From: Flammeovirgaceae bacterium
Lineage (GTDB): Bacteria; Bacteroidota; Bacteroidia; Cytophagales; Cyclobacteriaceae
Assembly (NCBI GenBank): GCA_003232185.1
Contig: QIMC01000337.1
Span: 1 to 36,606 of the forward strand
DNA length: 36,606 nucleotides
Direction: 5' to 3'
Part shown: piece after piece, positions 19,355 through 28,338 of the stretch
Layout of the letters: every line of letters begins with the position of its first letter
Numbering within the stretch: position 1 is the first letter of the stretch
Translations under genes and position numbers: made by a program
The notes under the pieces: model-generated
What the model was told of the DNA's origin: nothing
The model's input: the letters and a program-made list of their open reading frames with translations, nothing else
Databases searched by the model: none

Positions 19355-20028
19355 TAATTCTCAATTACGTACATCCGAGGGATAAAGAAGCACTTTACAT
19401 ATAGATAGGCCAATGCTTCACCAACGACTGTTCGGAAGCCGATACTTGACTTCCACCATTTATTTTGATCATAGCTTAAATCGTCAAGTGAAATGATGCC
19501 GAACTGGTACTCAGCCCCAATCGCTTTGGTGTACAATAGTTTACTTCGCCGTGCATGTGGCCCAATGGTTAGAATGTTAATGGTGTGGTTTTGAATAGAC
19601 GCGGTTTTTAACCATTTGTTTACAATAAGGGCATTAGAATAGGTTCTGTCCCTTAAAATTTTCTTGCTCGGTAATGCCACAATTTTCTCTGGATCGAAAC
19701 CTAATTGATTCAATTTAACAACCCCAACATCCACATAGGTTTGAAATCCACTATATGTACCCATTGGGACAGGGCCTCCCGTGATCAGTATCTTTTCACA
19801 TTTCAAGTTATTGAATACTATCATGGCACTGTCAAAAGCATAGTCTGGAAGTGAGCCTTCTATCACTAACACCCCGTTTTTGTACGGTTCATTGGTAGCC
19901 AAATAAGAATATACAGTGACTTTCAGTAAGGTTAGTAAAATTAATAACAAGAAAATAAAGAGTACCCAACCTTTCCAGGTGGGAACCCAAATATTCTTTC
20001 TTTGAAAAATTGAAAATGATAGCTGCAA
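19354..20028 (-). CDS. YdcF/SanA-like DUF218 protein
   Basis: 224 aa; N-terminal TM; GVLVIEGSLPDYAFDSAMIVFNNLKCEKILITGGPVPMG...; LPSKKILRDRTYSNALIVNKWL; LTIGPHARRSKLLYTKAIG. Confidence 0.75.
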   Translation of the reverse strand: MQLSFSIFQRKNIWVPTWKGWVLFIFLLLILLTLLKVTVYSYLATNEPYKNGVLVIEGSLPDYAFDSAMIVFNNLKCEKILITGGPVPMGTYSGFQTYVDVGVVKLNQLGFDPEKIVALPSKKILRDRTYSNALIVNKWLKTASIQNHTINILTIGPHARRSKLLYTKAIGAEYQFGIISLDDLSYDQNKWWKSSIGFRTVVGEALAYLYVKCFFIPRMYVIEN

Positions 20029-20049
20029 GGGTAGTTTTACCTGATATAT

Positions 20050-21147
20050 TTAGTTTTGCAATAATTTATTATATTCGATTTCATAACTTCTCACCATTTT
20101 ATCAAGGTTGAAATTTTCAATAACGATTTTTTTACCTTCAGACCCCATGCGTTTAGCAAGATGGTTGTCATCCAAGATTGTCAATATTGATTTGATTAAT
20201 CCTTGTATGTCATAAGGTTCTATCAAAATGCCTGTTATTCCATCTTTCACCAATTCTGGTGTACCACCACCATTGGTGGCTATTACCGGTTTGCCAAATG
20301 CCATAAATTCGAGAACAGCATTTGGTATCCCTTCTCCATGAATTCTGTGGTTTGTAGTAAGTACACCTAGGTCTATTGCACTCAGGTAACGTTCAATGTT
20401 ACTTTTACGACCAATTAATTGGATATTTTCTTTTAAGGAATCAGGTATCATGGCCTGGAATTTGGATAAAAGTATCCCATCACCGATGGCAACAAATGCT
20501 ATATCTTTTCTTGTATTGGAAATATGTATCGCGGCATCAAGAAAAGTGTGGTAATCTTTTCTAATCTCAAACGCGCCAACCATAGCTACAATTTTTTTCC
20601 CATGTAGGTTTAACTCATCTTGAATTTCATTGGTTGAAATCGAATAATTTAATCTATTTAGATCATAACCATTATGAATGAAAACACTTTTCGCTTTAGG
20701 TGCGTTGTATGACTTTAGACCCATTTCGGAATTGGCTATTATCAAGTCAGACATGGGAAATGTGAGTTTACTCCGAATCCAGTTAGTGACTTTAAGTCGA
20801 AAAGGGGCATTGTATATCATGGCATTTACAAACTTTATACCTAATAATTTTGCGACGGGTAGTGAATAAACAGAGCACATACTTTCACAACTCTGAATGA
20901 TCGAAGGTTTTATTTGTTTGCATAGTTTATATAGGCGACTGAAAATACTCAAATCCTTTTTCCTTCGCCTTTCGAAAAAGTGAATTTTTATTGGTAGGTC
21001 AAATACATCTTTATAATCGATAATAGTGGACAGCATCACCAGATGAATTTCCAGGGATTCATTTTTAGATAATCCTTTAAATAACTCAATGAATCTTCTT
21101 TCTTTGCCGCCGGTTTTCAGCGTATCAATAATAAAGAGTATTCTCAT
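20050..21147 (-). CDS. Glycosyltransferase family 4 protein
   Basis: 365 aa; MRILFIIDTLKTGGKERRFIELFKGL; IHNGYDLNRL; VAMVGAFEIRKDYHTFLDAAIHI; EGIPNAVLEFMAFGKPVIATNGGGTPELVKDGITGIL. Confidence 0.95.
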   Translation of the reverse strand: MRILFIIDTLKTGGKERRFIELFKGLSKNESLEIHLVMLSTIIDYKDVFDLPIKIHFFERRRKKDLSIFSRLYKLCKQIKPSIIQSCESMCSVYSLPVAKLLGIKFVNAMIYNAPFRLKVTNWIRSKLTFPMSDLIIANSEMGLKSYNAPKAKSVFIHNGYDLNRLNYSISTNEIQDELNLHGKKIVAMVGAFEIRKDYHTFLDAAIHISNTRKDIAFVAIGDGILLSKFQAMIPDSLKENIQLIGRKSNIERYLSAIDLGVLTTNHRIHGEGIPNAVLEFMAFGKPVIATNGGGTPELVKDGITGILIEPYDIQGLIKSILTILDDNHLAKRMGSEGKKIVIENFNLDKMVRSYEIEYNKLLQN

Positions 21148-21237
21148 TTGCTCAAGATGACTTTCATTAAGTTTTGTAATACCAATTATTTAGTGGTCTT
21201 TTTAAAAGACAAGGGTCGTTAAAGTTGTACCTTTTTT

Positions 21238-21275
21238 AGTAAAAGCCATAGCTACATGGGTTTTACTTCTTTTTT
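21238..21275 (+). terminator. Orphan intrinsic-terminator-like hairpin
   Basis: agtaaaagccat-agctac-atgggttttact (12-bp stem, one G-G mismatch) followed by tcttttt; no plus-strand gene lies upstream within the intergenic gap. Confidence 0.5.
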
Positions 21276-21510
21276 AAGATAAAAAGAAAAATTTGAAAGA
21301 ACAATTCCACCGAATACGATTTGTCAGAGCAATAGTGACACCGATCAAGAATACAAACTTGAAAGATTCTCAAATTTCAGAGGAATGATCTAGAAGCAGG
21401 TAATGTATTAAATATTGTACCATTTATGATCGGGAGAAGAATACTAAAATAGAATCTTAAACACGTATGTGGTATATTAAGCACGGATACCATTCTTGGA
21501 TTAAAGGTTA

Positions 21511-21848
21511 GTGGAAGAAATAATTCTTGCCGATAAAAACATCAAAGTGCCGTTATTTCAAACCAAGTCTGTTTTAAGAGATACGTTTGGTGAAAATTTA
21601 CCAAAATCGATTTTAAACGCTCCAAAAAAGGTTTTAATGTTCCCCTACCAGAATGGGTCAAAGACGACTCTGTTAATCAAAAGCTAACAGATTTATTGGA
21701 AACAGATGGGTTAAATAATAAATTGGTTAAAAAAATCGCAAAGAAAACAAAGAGAGTAAATCTGATAATGGGAACTTTATATATAGATTTATGGTTTTTA
21801 GTGATTGGATCAAACAGACTACTGGATCCTAAAGCAGTTATTTATTAA
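21511..21848 (+). pseudogene. C-terminal remnant of an AsnB-type amidotransferase, with one frameshift
   Basis: EEIILADKNIKVPLFQTKSVLRDTFGENLPKSILNAPKK then, one nt out of frame, GFNVPLPEWVKDDSVNQKLTDLLETDGLNNKLVKKIAKKTKRVNLIMGTLYIDLWFLVIGSNRLLDPKAVIY*. Compare LPKSILKHKKQGFAIPLSSWFKDDLKEYIQDRL of the intact AsnB at 10207-12081. Confidence 0.8.
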
Positions 21849-21871
21849 CAGTTTTACAAAATTAAATCACT

Positions 21872-23209
21872 TTGTTTATGGTACGTAAAACTCTTGATAT
21901 TTCCCTTACTCCAAATTTTAATTTCCGAAGGTATTCATTAGTGCTATCCTTGTTTTTTCTTGCAGTTTCAAGTTCTTGCCAAATTGATTCTACAAATGCA
22001 CAAAGCCTGGTGATTTTTCCAGATGCAGAGGGTTATGGTAGATTTACTAAAGGAGGAAGAGGCGGAACAATAATCAAAGTAACAAATCTTAACCAAAATG
22101 GACCTGGATCACTACGTGCGGCGGTAAAATTTAATGGTCCTCGTACAGTGGTTTTTGAAGTATCTGGAACTATCAATATGGCAAAAGACCTGGTAATTAA
22201 CCATCCGTACATAACAATTGCAGGTCAAACTGCCCCTTCACCTGGGATATTGTTAAAGGGTGGTACAGTTGTCATTAAAAGCAACAATATACTCATTCAA
22301 CACATTCGTGTGCGATCAGGTTTAGGAACAGATGACGCTATAAAATTTGGTGCTGCCGGCTCTGAGCAAGTATACGATGTGTACCTGGACCACGTATCGG
22401 CCAGCTGGGGGGTGGATGAAACTATGAGCGTCTATCAAAATAACAATGGATATGTTCATGATATCTCAATTGATCATTGCTTTATTACTGAGGGGTTAGC
22501 CAAGAACAATACCTTTACCGGCGCCAAAGGTTTTCTGATTAATAAGGGAAATAGTCCTAACAATGTTGTGGTAGGACCCATAAGTATCACCAAATCTCTT
22601 TTTGCACATAATAACCAGAGGAACCCAATGATATATAATGGTGTAGAATTAGTGTTGAGCAATAACATTATTTACGGATATAGGCATACTGCTCTGAATA
22701 TCAATGGAAGAGCAGCCGGGATTGCAAAAGTATCTGTGATAAACAATGTATTTAAAACGAGAATACTAACAAAAATAAGCCCTGTCAATGGAGTTGATAA
22801 CCCTAACGTTGAGCTTTACCTTTCAGGTAATGAGCTGGATGGCAACATTCCAAGTAATCAAAGTACACTTGTTAGCCGTAGCCTTACTCTGGTGAACCAC
22901 AGTCCACTTGCCCTAAACGGGGTTAAAATACTGTCCACTCAAATCACCGAGAACTACGTTCTTCATCAAGCAGGCGCCAGGCCTACAGATAGAGATTCCG
23001 TGGACGCCAGAATTGCTAATGAAGTTAGAACTGGTACCGGAGATTGGATGGATCAAGCCGAGGTAATAAATGCATATCCTGATTTGAACAAAAATACAGT
23101 GCTCTTTACCATCTCTAATCCAAATGTTGATGATGACAATGATGGGTATACTAACTTGGAAGAGCTGTTGTTCGAAATGAAGCTTGAGATCGAGGGAAAA
23201 TCCAATTAA
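21872..23209 (+). CDS. Pectate lyase-like (PL1-type beta-helix) protein, probable lipoprotein
   Basis: 445 aa; GYGRFTKGGRGGTIIKVTNLNQNGPGSLRAAVKFNGPRTVVFEVSGTINM; AGQTAPSPGILLKGGTVVIKSNNILIQHIRVRSG; YLDHVSASWGVDE; DDDNDGYTNLEELL at the C-terminus. Signal peptide with lipobox-like LAVSSSC. Confidence 0.85.
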   Translation: MFMVRKTLDISLTPNFNFRRYSLVLSLFFLAVSSSCQIDSTNAQSLVIFPDAEGYGRFTKGGRGGTIIKVTNLNQNGPGSLRAAVKFNGPRTVVFEVSGTINMAKDLVINHPYITIAGQTAPSPGILLKGGTVVIKSNNILIQHIRVRSGLGTDDAIKFGAAGSEQVYDVYLDHVSASWGVDETMSVYQNNNGYVHDISIDHCFITEGLAKNNTFTGAKGFLINKGNSPNNVVVGPISITKSLFAHNNQRNPMIYNGVELVLSNNIIYGYRHTALNINGRAAGIAKVSVINNVFKTRILTKISPVNGVDNPNVELYLSGNELDGNIPSNQSTLVSRSLTLVNHSPLALNGVKILSTQITENYVLHQAGARPTDRDSVDARIANEVRTGTGDWMDQAEVINAYPDLNKNTVLFTISNPNVDDDNDGYTNLEELLFEMKLEIEGKSN

Positions 23210-23734
23210 CAAGACAGAAAAATCATTGAATACAATCTGGTTCTTTTTATCAAAATGATATGATACCAGCCAAAAATCATTGTTTTCACCCTACAATTAT
23301 GATTCTGGTTCAAAATTTAATTGTTCAAGTATATAGTATAACAGAAGTTATAATATATACAAATAGTTAAAATTCACTCCTACCATAGTTATATTTTTGA
23401 TAGTAATTAATAGCAGCTAATTACTTCTTTAAGATTGAATCATACATCCCTAAAGTGGGTGCTATGCCCAATTATATTTTAATTGTTACACAAAAACTTA
23501 AAATAATTCTACCAATATCAAATTGAAACACATCAATTATCATTTTGGCATTTTCAGTTGCTCCACAGATGCATTAAATATCATAAAGAACTAATAATCA
23601 ACACTTTGTAAAAAACACCAGATGATCATTTTTTCTTGGCATATATCCTGCTATGCTTTTAACAAGAAATAGTCAAATCTGGTGGATACAATTATTAGTG
23701 CAAAATTGTTCAGAATTTTTTAAACATACTTTGA

Positions 23735-26700
23735 ATGTCTGGTAAGAATTTTTACTCTCTATTATCTACTTGCGTTATCTCATCTATATTTTTCTCATTC
23801 ATACTTATTGCTAATGTAAATTTTGCATTTGGCCAATTACCTGTATTCCCTGAAGCGGAAGGTTTTGGCAGGTTTGCAACTGGAGGAAGAGGTGGGACTA
23901 TAATTCGCGTTACTAATTTGAACTCTAGTGGCGCAGGTTCTTTAAGCAATGCTGTAAACTCGAGCGGTGCTAGAATTGTGGTTTTCGAGATTTCAGGAAC
24001 CATTAATTTGGGAAGTGATTTGGTCATCAGAAATCCAAACCTGACCATTGCTGGCCAATCTGCCCCTTCACCTGGGATATTGTTAAGGGGTGGTACGGTT
24101 GTCATTAAAAGCAACAATATACTCATTCAACACATTCGAGTGCGATCAGGATTAGGATCCGATGATGCCATAAAATTTGGAGCCGGCAGTTCTGAACAAG
24201 TATATGATGTATATCTAGACCATGTTTCTGCCAGTTGGGGCGTTGATGAAACTATGAGTATTTACCAAAACAACAATGGATATGTTCATGATATCTCAAT
24301 CGATCATTGCTTTATTACGGAGGGGTTAGCCAAGAACAATACCTTTACCGGCTCCAAAGGTTTTTTGATTAATAAGGGAAATAGTCCTAACAATGTTGTG
24401 ATAGGACCCATAAGTGTCACCAAATCTCTTTTTGCACATAATAATCAACGAAATCCGAAGATCTATGATGGCACAGAATTAATCTTTAGTAATAACGTTA
24501 TTTATAGTTATAAGCATACCGGATTGTCTATTGACGGTAGAACTGATGGAATTTCGGTGGTGACGGCAATAAATAATATATTCAAAACAAGAGTTAATCC
24601 AAATGTAAATCCGGTACAAATGGATGATAACCCTAACGCTCAGATTTATCTTTCCGGGAATGAGTTAGACGGCAATGTTCCCTCTAATCAAAGTTCGCTG
24701 GTTAGCGGTAATGTTAATCTTGCTGGCCAGAGTCCGCTATCTCTAAATGGGGTTAATATCCTTTCCACTCAATTAACTGAAGACCATGTTCTTAATCAGG
24801 CTGGAGCCAGACCCGTAGATAGGGATGCCGTGGATGCGAGAATTGTCAATGAGGTGAAAACCGGAACCGGCGACTGGATGGATCAAACAGAGGTGAATAG
24901 TGCTTATCCTAACTTAGCGGTTAATAACCGATCATTTAGTATATCCAACGCAAACGGCGATGATGATGGTGATGGCTACACTAATGTAGAAGAATTACTT
25001 TATCAAATGAAATTGGAAGTTGAGGGAAGAGCAGGCGTCCCAAGCAATACCGCACCTACTATTAGTAACATATCTAATCAAACTATTGATGAAGATGATA
25101 CTATGGGTCCTATCTCATTTACTGTTAACGATGCTGAGTCTTCTGCTAACTCTTTAACCCTAAGTTCTAGTTCAAGTAACAATACTTTAGTCCCAAATAG
25201 TGAGATTGTATTTGGAGGCAGCGGTACCAATCGCACCATAACTATCACGCCAACTTCAGGTCAATTTGGTACTGCTACAATCACTGTTTCTGTTTCTGAT
25301 GGAAGTGTACAGGTTTCTGATATATTCGTCCTGACAGTTAATGAAGTATCAACTGGAAATACGCCTCCCAGAATTGCTAATATAGCCACCCAAACCATAG
25401 ATAAGGACCAGACTATGGGTCCAATTGTCTTTACAGTTGAGGACGATGAATCTGCGGCAGGCACATTAACATTATCTGGAAGTTCTAGTAACACCGGACT
25501 TGTCCAAAATAATGATATTGTTTTTGGGGGCAATGGAGGAAATAGGACCATAACAATTACACCTAATCCTGGCCAAACAGGACAGGCGACTATTACTGTT
25601 ACCGTATCAGATGGCGAGGATCAGGATGTGGAAACTTTTACGTTAAGGGTAAATGAACCGGTATCTAACAATACTCCTCCTACTATTTCCAATGTTTCTA
25701 ACCAAACCATAGATCAGGACCAATCAGTAGGGCCTTTGAATTTTACCATTGGCGATACAGAAAGTTCAGCGTCCTCCTTAACGGTAACTGCCGGTTCCAA
25801 TAACAATGGATTGGTGCCTTCTGGTAGCATTAATTTAGCAGGAAGTGGAACAAATCGCACCATCAGTATTACTCCTAGTGCTGGACAGTTCGGTACGGCC
25901 AGCATTACCATAACTGTTTCAGACGGGGAAGATGAAGGTTCTATTAGTTTTGTATTGAACGTAAACCAAGTTGCAGCAGGTGGTACACCTCCGACTGTAA
26001 GTAACTTGAGTAATCAAACAATCTTGCAAGATGAGACGCTTGGGCCTCTTGGTTTCACAGTGGATGATAATGAATCTAACCCTGGTACACTTTTATTAAC
26101 CGGAAGTTCAAGCAATGGTGCACTGGTTTCAAACACGTCAATCATTTTTGGTGGAGGAGGCAGCGATAGAAACATTACAGTAATCCCTACTACTGGTGCC
26201 TTCGGCACTACTATCATAACTGTTACTGTATCAGATGGTCAGGAACAGGATTCTGAAACCTTTGAACTTAACGTGACTGCTAATACGGCTCCTACAATAA
26301 GTAACATTCAAAACCAAACAATTGATCAAAACCTGGTATTGGGACCCATTAGCTTTACAATCAGTGATTTAGAAACAGTAGCTGGAGACTTGGTATTAGA
26401 TGCTAGTTCAAGTAATACCGCGCTGGTGTCAGCACCAGGCATAAACCTTGGTGGAAACGGCAATGATAGAACTATTACCGTAACCCCACGACAGGACAGA
26501 AGTGGGATTACCGAAATTACCATATCTGTTTCAGATGGAACAAACATCAATTCAATCACTTTCCAAGTAACAGTAGTTGGCCCTTCACCTAATACCCCTC
26601 CTACAATTAGTCAGATCACTGACCAGACCGTAGAGGCGAATGAGGTTCTGGGGCCTTTGGAGTTTAACGTCGATGATTCGGAAACTACTGCAGGTACTTT

Positions 26701-28210
26701 GACGTTGAGTGCAAGTTCCAGCAATAAAGTATTAGTTCCTGATGAATCGATATCGCTGGATGGAAGTGGCATTAACCGACTTGTAACAATCGTTCCAGCA
26801 CCCGATGAAATCGGCCAGACTACCATAACCATAACAGTTTCGGACGGGCAGGATGTGACTTCAACCGATTTCATGCTGGAAGTAAATCAGGTAACCCCAA
26901 CAGGTGCAGCTCCTACCATCAGTAACATTGTCGACCAGACTGTCATGCAGGATGAGGTATTAGGGCCAGTTAATTTTAGAGTCAATGATACAGATTCAAA
27001 TCCCATGGCATTACAGGTAACCGGTAGTTCCAGTAATGGAGCTTTGGTTCCGAACCAATCTATATCATTCGGTGGGTCAGGAAGGGCCAGAACCTGTACA
27101 GTAGTACCAAATAGTGGAATGTCTGGGTCCACTACTATCACGCTTACCGTCTCGGATGGACAGGAACAGGTTTCGGAAACATTTCAACTTTCCGTTGTTG
27201 AAAATGAACCTCCAACCTTAAGCAAAATCGAAGATCAGAGTATAGAGAAGAACCAAACTTTAGGCCCTATTGAGTTTTCAATCGGTGATCCTGAGACTGA
27301 TTCAGAGGATTTGATAGTGAGTGTTAATTCAAACAACATAGAGTTGGTGCCTGAGCAGGCCATTGAGCTTAGTGGCACTGGGTCAAATCGGTCAATAACC
27401 ATAAACCCTGGTAAAGATCAGATCGGGTCTGCAAAGATTACTGTGACAGTGTCAGATGGTTCTGAAAAGATCAGTCAAAGTTTCACTGTTACTGTAGCAG
27501 AACCAGAAAAGAAAGAAATTACATTTTCTGTTACTATTCAGGATGCAGATTGCCATGGGGAGAATGGTGCCATTGAACTTAGTATCGAAGGCGGCGTAGC
27601 TCCCTATACCTATGATTGGTCCAATGGGGCGTCCACTGCAAGCATTAGCAATTTGAAGACTGGGATCTATACCATTACGGTAGTTGACAATGCCGCAAAC
27701 TCGGCCACGGCATCATTTGTTGTGAACGAAGCACAAGGCCCGGATAAACCCAATATTTCTTGGGTTGGAGATGACTTGCTGGCTTCTGCGGCCGAAAGGT
27801 ATGAATGGTTCATTGATGGTGAAGTTATCCAAGGGGAAACTGGAAGAACTATTACTCCTCTTAGGTCCGCTGATTATATAGTAACAGTTTATGATACTAA
27901 TGAATGTTTTGCTTCTTCAGATGAGTTCACAGTTACCATTTCTGAAACTGACATTGAGGGCTTAGAACTTTATCCTATACCAGTTATGAGTGATTTAAAT
28001 GTCGAATTGGATCTTAAACAAGCCAATTGTAAGATAGGGATTGGTATTTTCACCTTACAAGGCAGGCCAATTATTCTTAAGAGATTTGGTAAAAATATTG
28101 ATAAACAGTTCAAAACGACTATGGATTTAAACCAATTAAGACCTGGTGTTTACATTATCAAAATCCGTGTGAATGATGAAATAATTCAAAGAAAGCTGAT
28201 AAAGATGTAG
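23735..28210 (+). CDS. Large secreted pectate lyase-like protein: lyase domain, 8 cadherin/Ig-like repeats, SprB-like repeat, Ig-like segment, T9SS type A sorting domain
   Basis: 1491 aa. The N-terminal domain is paralogous to 21872-23209. Eight ~100-aa repeats run from NTAPTISNISNQTIDEDDTMGPISFTV... to NEPPTLSKIEDQSIEKNQTLGPIEFSI... SprB-like unit: DADCHGENGAIELSIEGGVAPYTYDWSNGASTASISNLKTGIYTITVVD. C-terminus: LYPIPVMSDLNVEL...LNQLRPGVYIIKIRVNDEIIQRKLIKM. Confidence 0.92.
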   Translation: MSGKNFYSLLSTCVISSIFFSFILIANVNFAFGQLPVFPEAEGFGRFATGGRGGTIIRVTNLNSSGAGSLSNAVNSSGARIVVFEISGTINLGSDLVIRNPNLTIAGQSAPSPGILLRGGTVVIKSNNILIQHIRVRSGLGSDDAIKFGAGSSEQVYDVYLDHVSASWGVDETMSIYQNNNGYVHDISIDHCFITEGLAKNNTFTGSKGFLINKGNSPNNVVIGPISVTKSLFAHNNQRNPKIYDGTELIFSNNVIYSYKHTGLSIDGRTDGISVVTAINNIFKTRVNPNVNPVQMDDNPNAQIYLSGNELDGNVPSNQSSLVSGNVNLAGQSPLSLNGVNILSTQLTEDHVLNQAGARPVDRDAVDARIVNEVKTGTGDWMDQTEVNSAYPNLAVNNRSFSISNANGDDDGDGYTNVEELLYQMKLEVEGRAGVPSNTAPTISNISNQTIDEDDTMGPISFTVNDAESSANSLTLSSSSSNNTLVPNSEIVFGGSGTNRTITITPTSGQFGTATITVSVSDGSVQVSDIFVLTVNEVSTGNTPPRIANIATQTIDKDQTMGPIVFTVEDDESAAGTLTLSGSSSNTGLVQNNDIVFGGNGGNRTITITPNPGQTGQATITVTVSDGEDQDVETFTLRVNEPVSNNTPPTISNVSNQTIDQDQSVGPLNFTIGDTESSASSLTVTAGSNNNGLVPSGSINLAGSGTNRTISITPSAGQFGTASITITVSDGEDEGSISFVLNVNQVAAGGTPPTVSNLSNQTILQDETLGPLGFTVDDNESNPGTLLLTGSSSNGALVSNTSIIFGGGGSDRNITVIPTTGAFGTTIITVTVSDGQEQDSETFELNVTANTAPTISNIQNQTIDQNLVLGPISFTISDLETVAGDLVLDASSSNTALVSAPGINLGGNGNDRTITVTPRQDRSGITEITISVSDGTNINSITFQVTVVGPSPNTPPTISQITDQTVEANEVLGPLEFNVDDSETTAGTLTLSASSSNKVLVPDESISLDGSGINRLVTIVPAPDEIGQTTITITVSDGQDVTSTDFMLEVNQVTPTGAAPTISNIVDQTVMQDEVLGPVNFRVNDTDSNPMALQVTGSSSNGALVPNQSISFGGSGRARTCTVVPNSGMSGSTTITLTVSDGQEQVSETFQLSVVENEPPTLSKIEDQSIEKNQTLGPIEFSIGDPETDSEDLIVSVNSNNIELVPEQAIELSGTGSNRSITINPGKDQIGSAKITVTVSDGSEKISQSFTVTVAEPEKKEITFSVTIQDADCHGENGAIELSIEGGVAPYTYDWSNGASTASISNLKTGIYTITVVDNAANSATASFVVNEAQGPDKPNISWVGDDLLASAAERYEWFIDGEVIQGETGRTITPLRSADYIVTVYDTNECFASSDEFTVTISETDIEGLELYPIPVMSDLNVELDLKQANCKIGIGIFTLQGRPIILKRFGKNIDKQFKTTMDLNQLRPGVYIIKIRVNDEIIQRKLIKM
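25046..27510 (+). repeat. Eight tandem ~100-codon repeats encoding cadherin/Ig-like domains (within the 23735-28210 CDS)
   Basis: Repeat start motif N/G-T-x-P-T-I-S-N-I-x-(N/D)-Q-T-I, then GP(I/L)xFTV, SSSNxxLV, GGSGxNRTITITP, TITVTVSDG, counted eight times in the translation. Confidence 0.92.
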
Positions 28211-28237
28211 AGAAAACTTGATCAAACGCCAATAATG

Positions 28238-28272
28238 GGAGGGTAGCTTTATATAGCTACTCTCCTTTTTTT
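28238..28272 (+). terminator. Rho-independent terminator downstream of the large lyase gene
   Basis: ggagggtagct-ttatat-agctactctcc (11-bp stem with one G-U) followed by ttttttt. Confidence 0.88.
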
Positions 28273-28338
28273 GGTTTATGGCTCTCCAATTACAGTCCAA
28301 CCATTGTCGACAAATCGCCGTCAGAATGAAGCATATTT

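Noticed and set aside
14026-21342. Shared 12-mer gcaatagtgaca in two intergenic regions (about 14026 and 21331)
   Set aside because: A 12-base match is expected many times by chance in 36 kb of AT-rich DNA, and flanking sequence does not extend the match convincingly.
23402-23425. agtaatta-atagcagc-taattact hairpin between the two lyase genes as a terminator
   Set aside because: Weak all-AT stem followed only by tcttt; could be chance. Not enough to call a terminator.
25261-27141. Series of minus-strand ORFs (25261, 25714, 26014, 26326, 26611, 26887) with similar sequences
   Set aside because: These are the antisense shadow of the eight protein repeats in 23735-28210; their mutual similarity comes from the repeats, not from a gene family.
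25046-27510. Possible CRISPR or DNA-level tandem array
   Set aside because: The period is ~300 nt, in frame, with protein-level conservation and diverged nucleotides; it is a protein domain repeat. No short-repeat/unique-spacer array was seen anywhere in the window.
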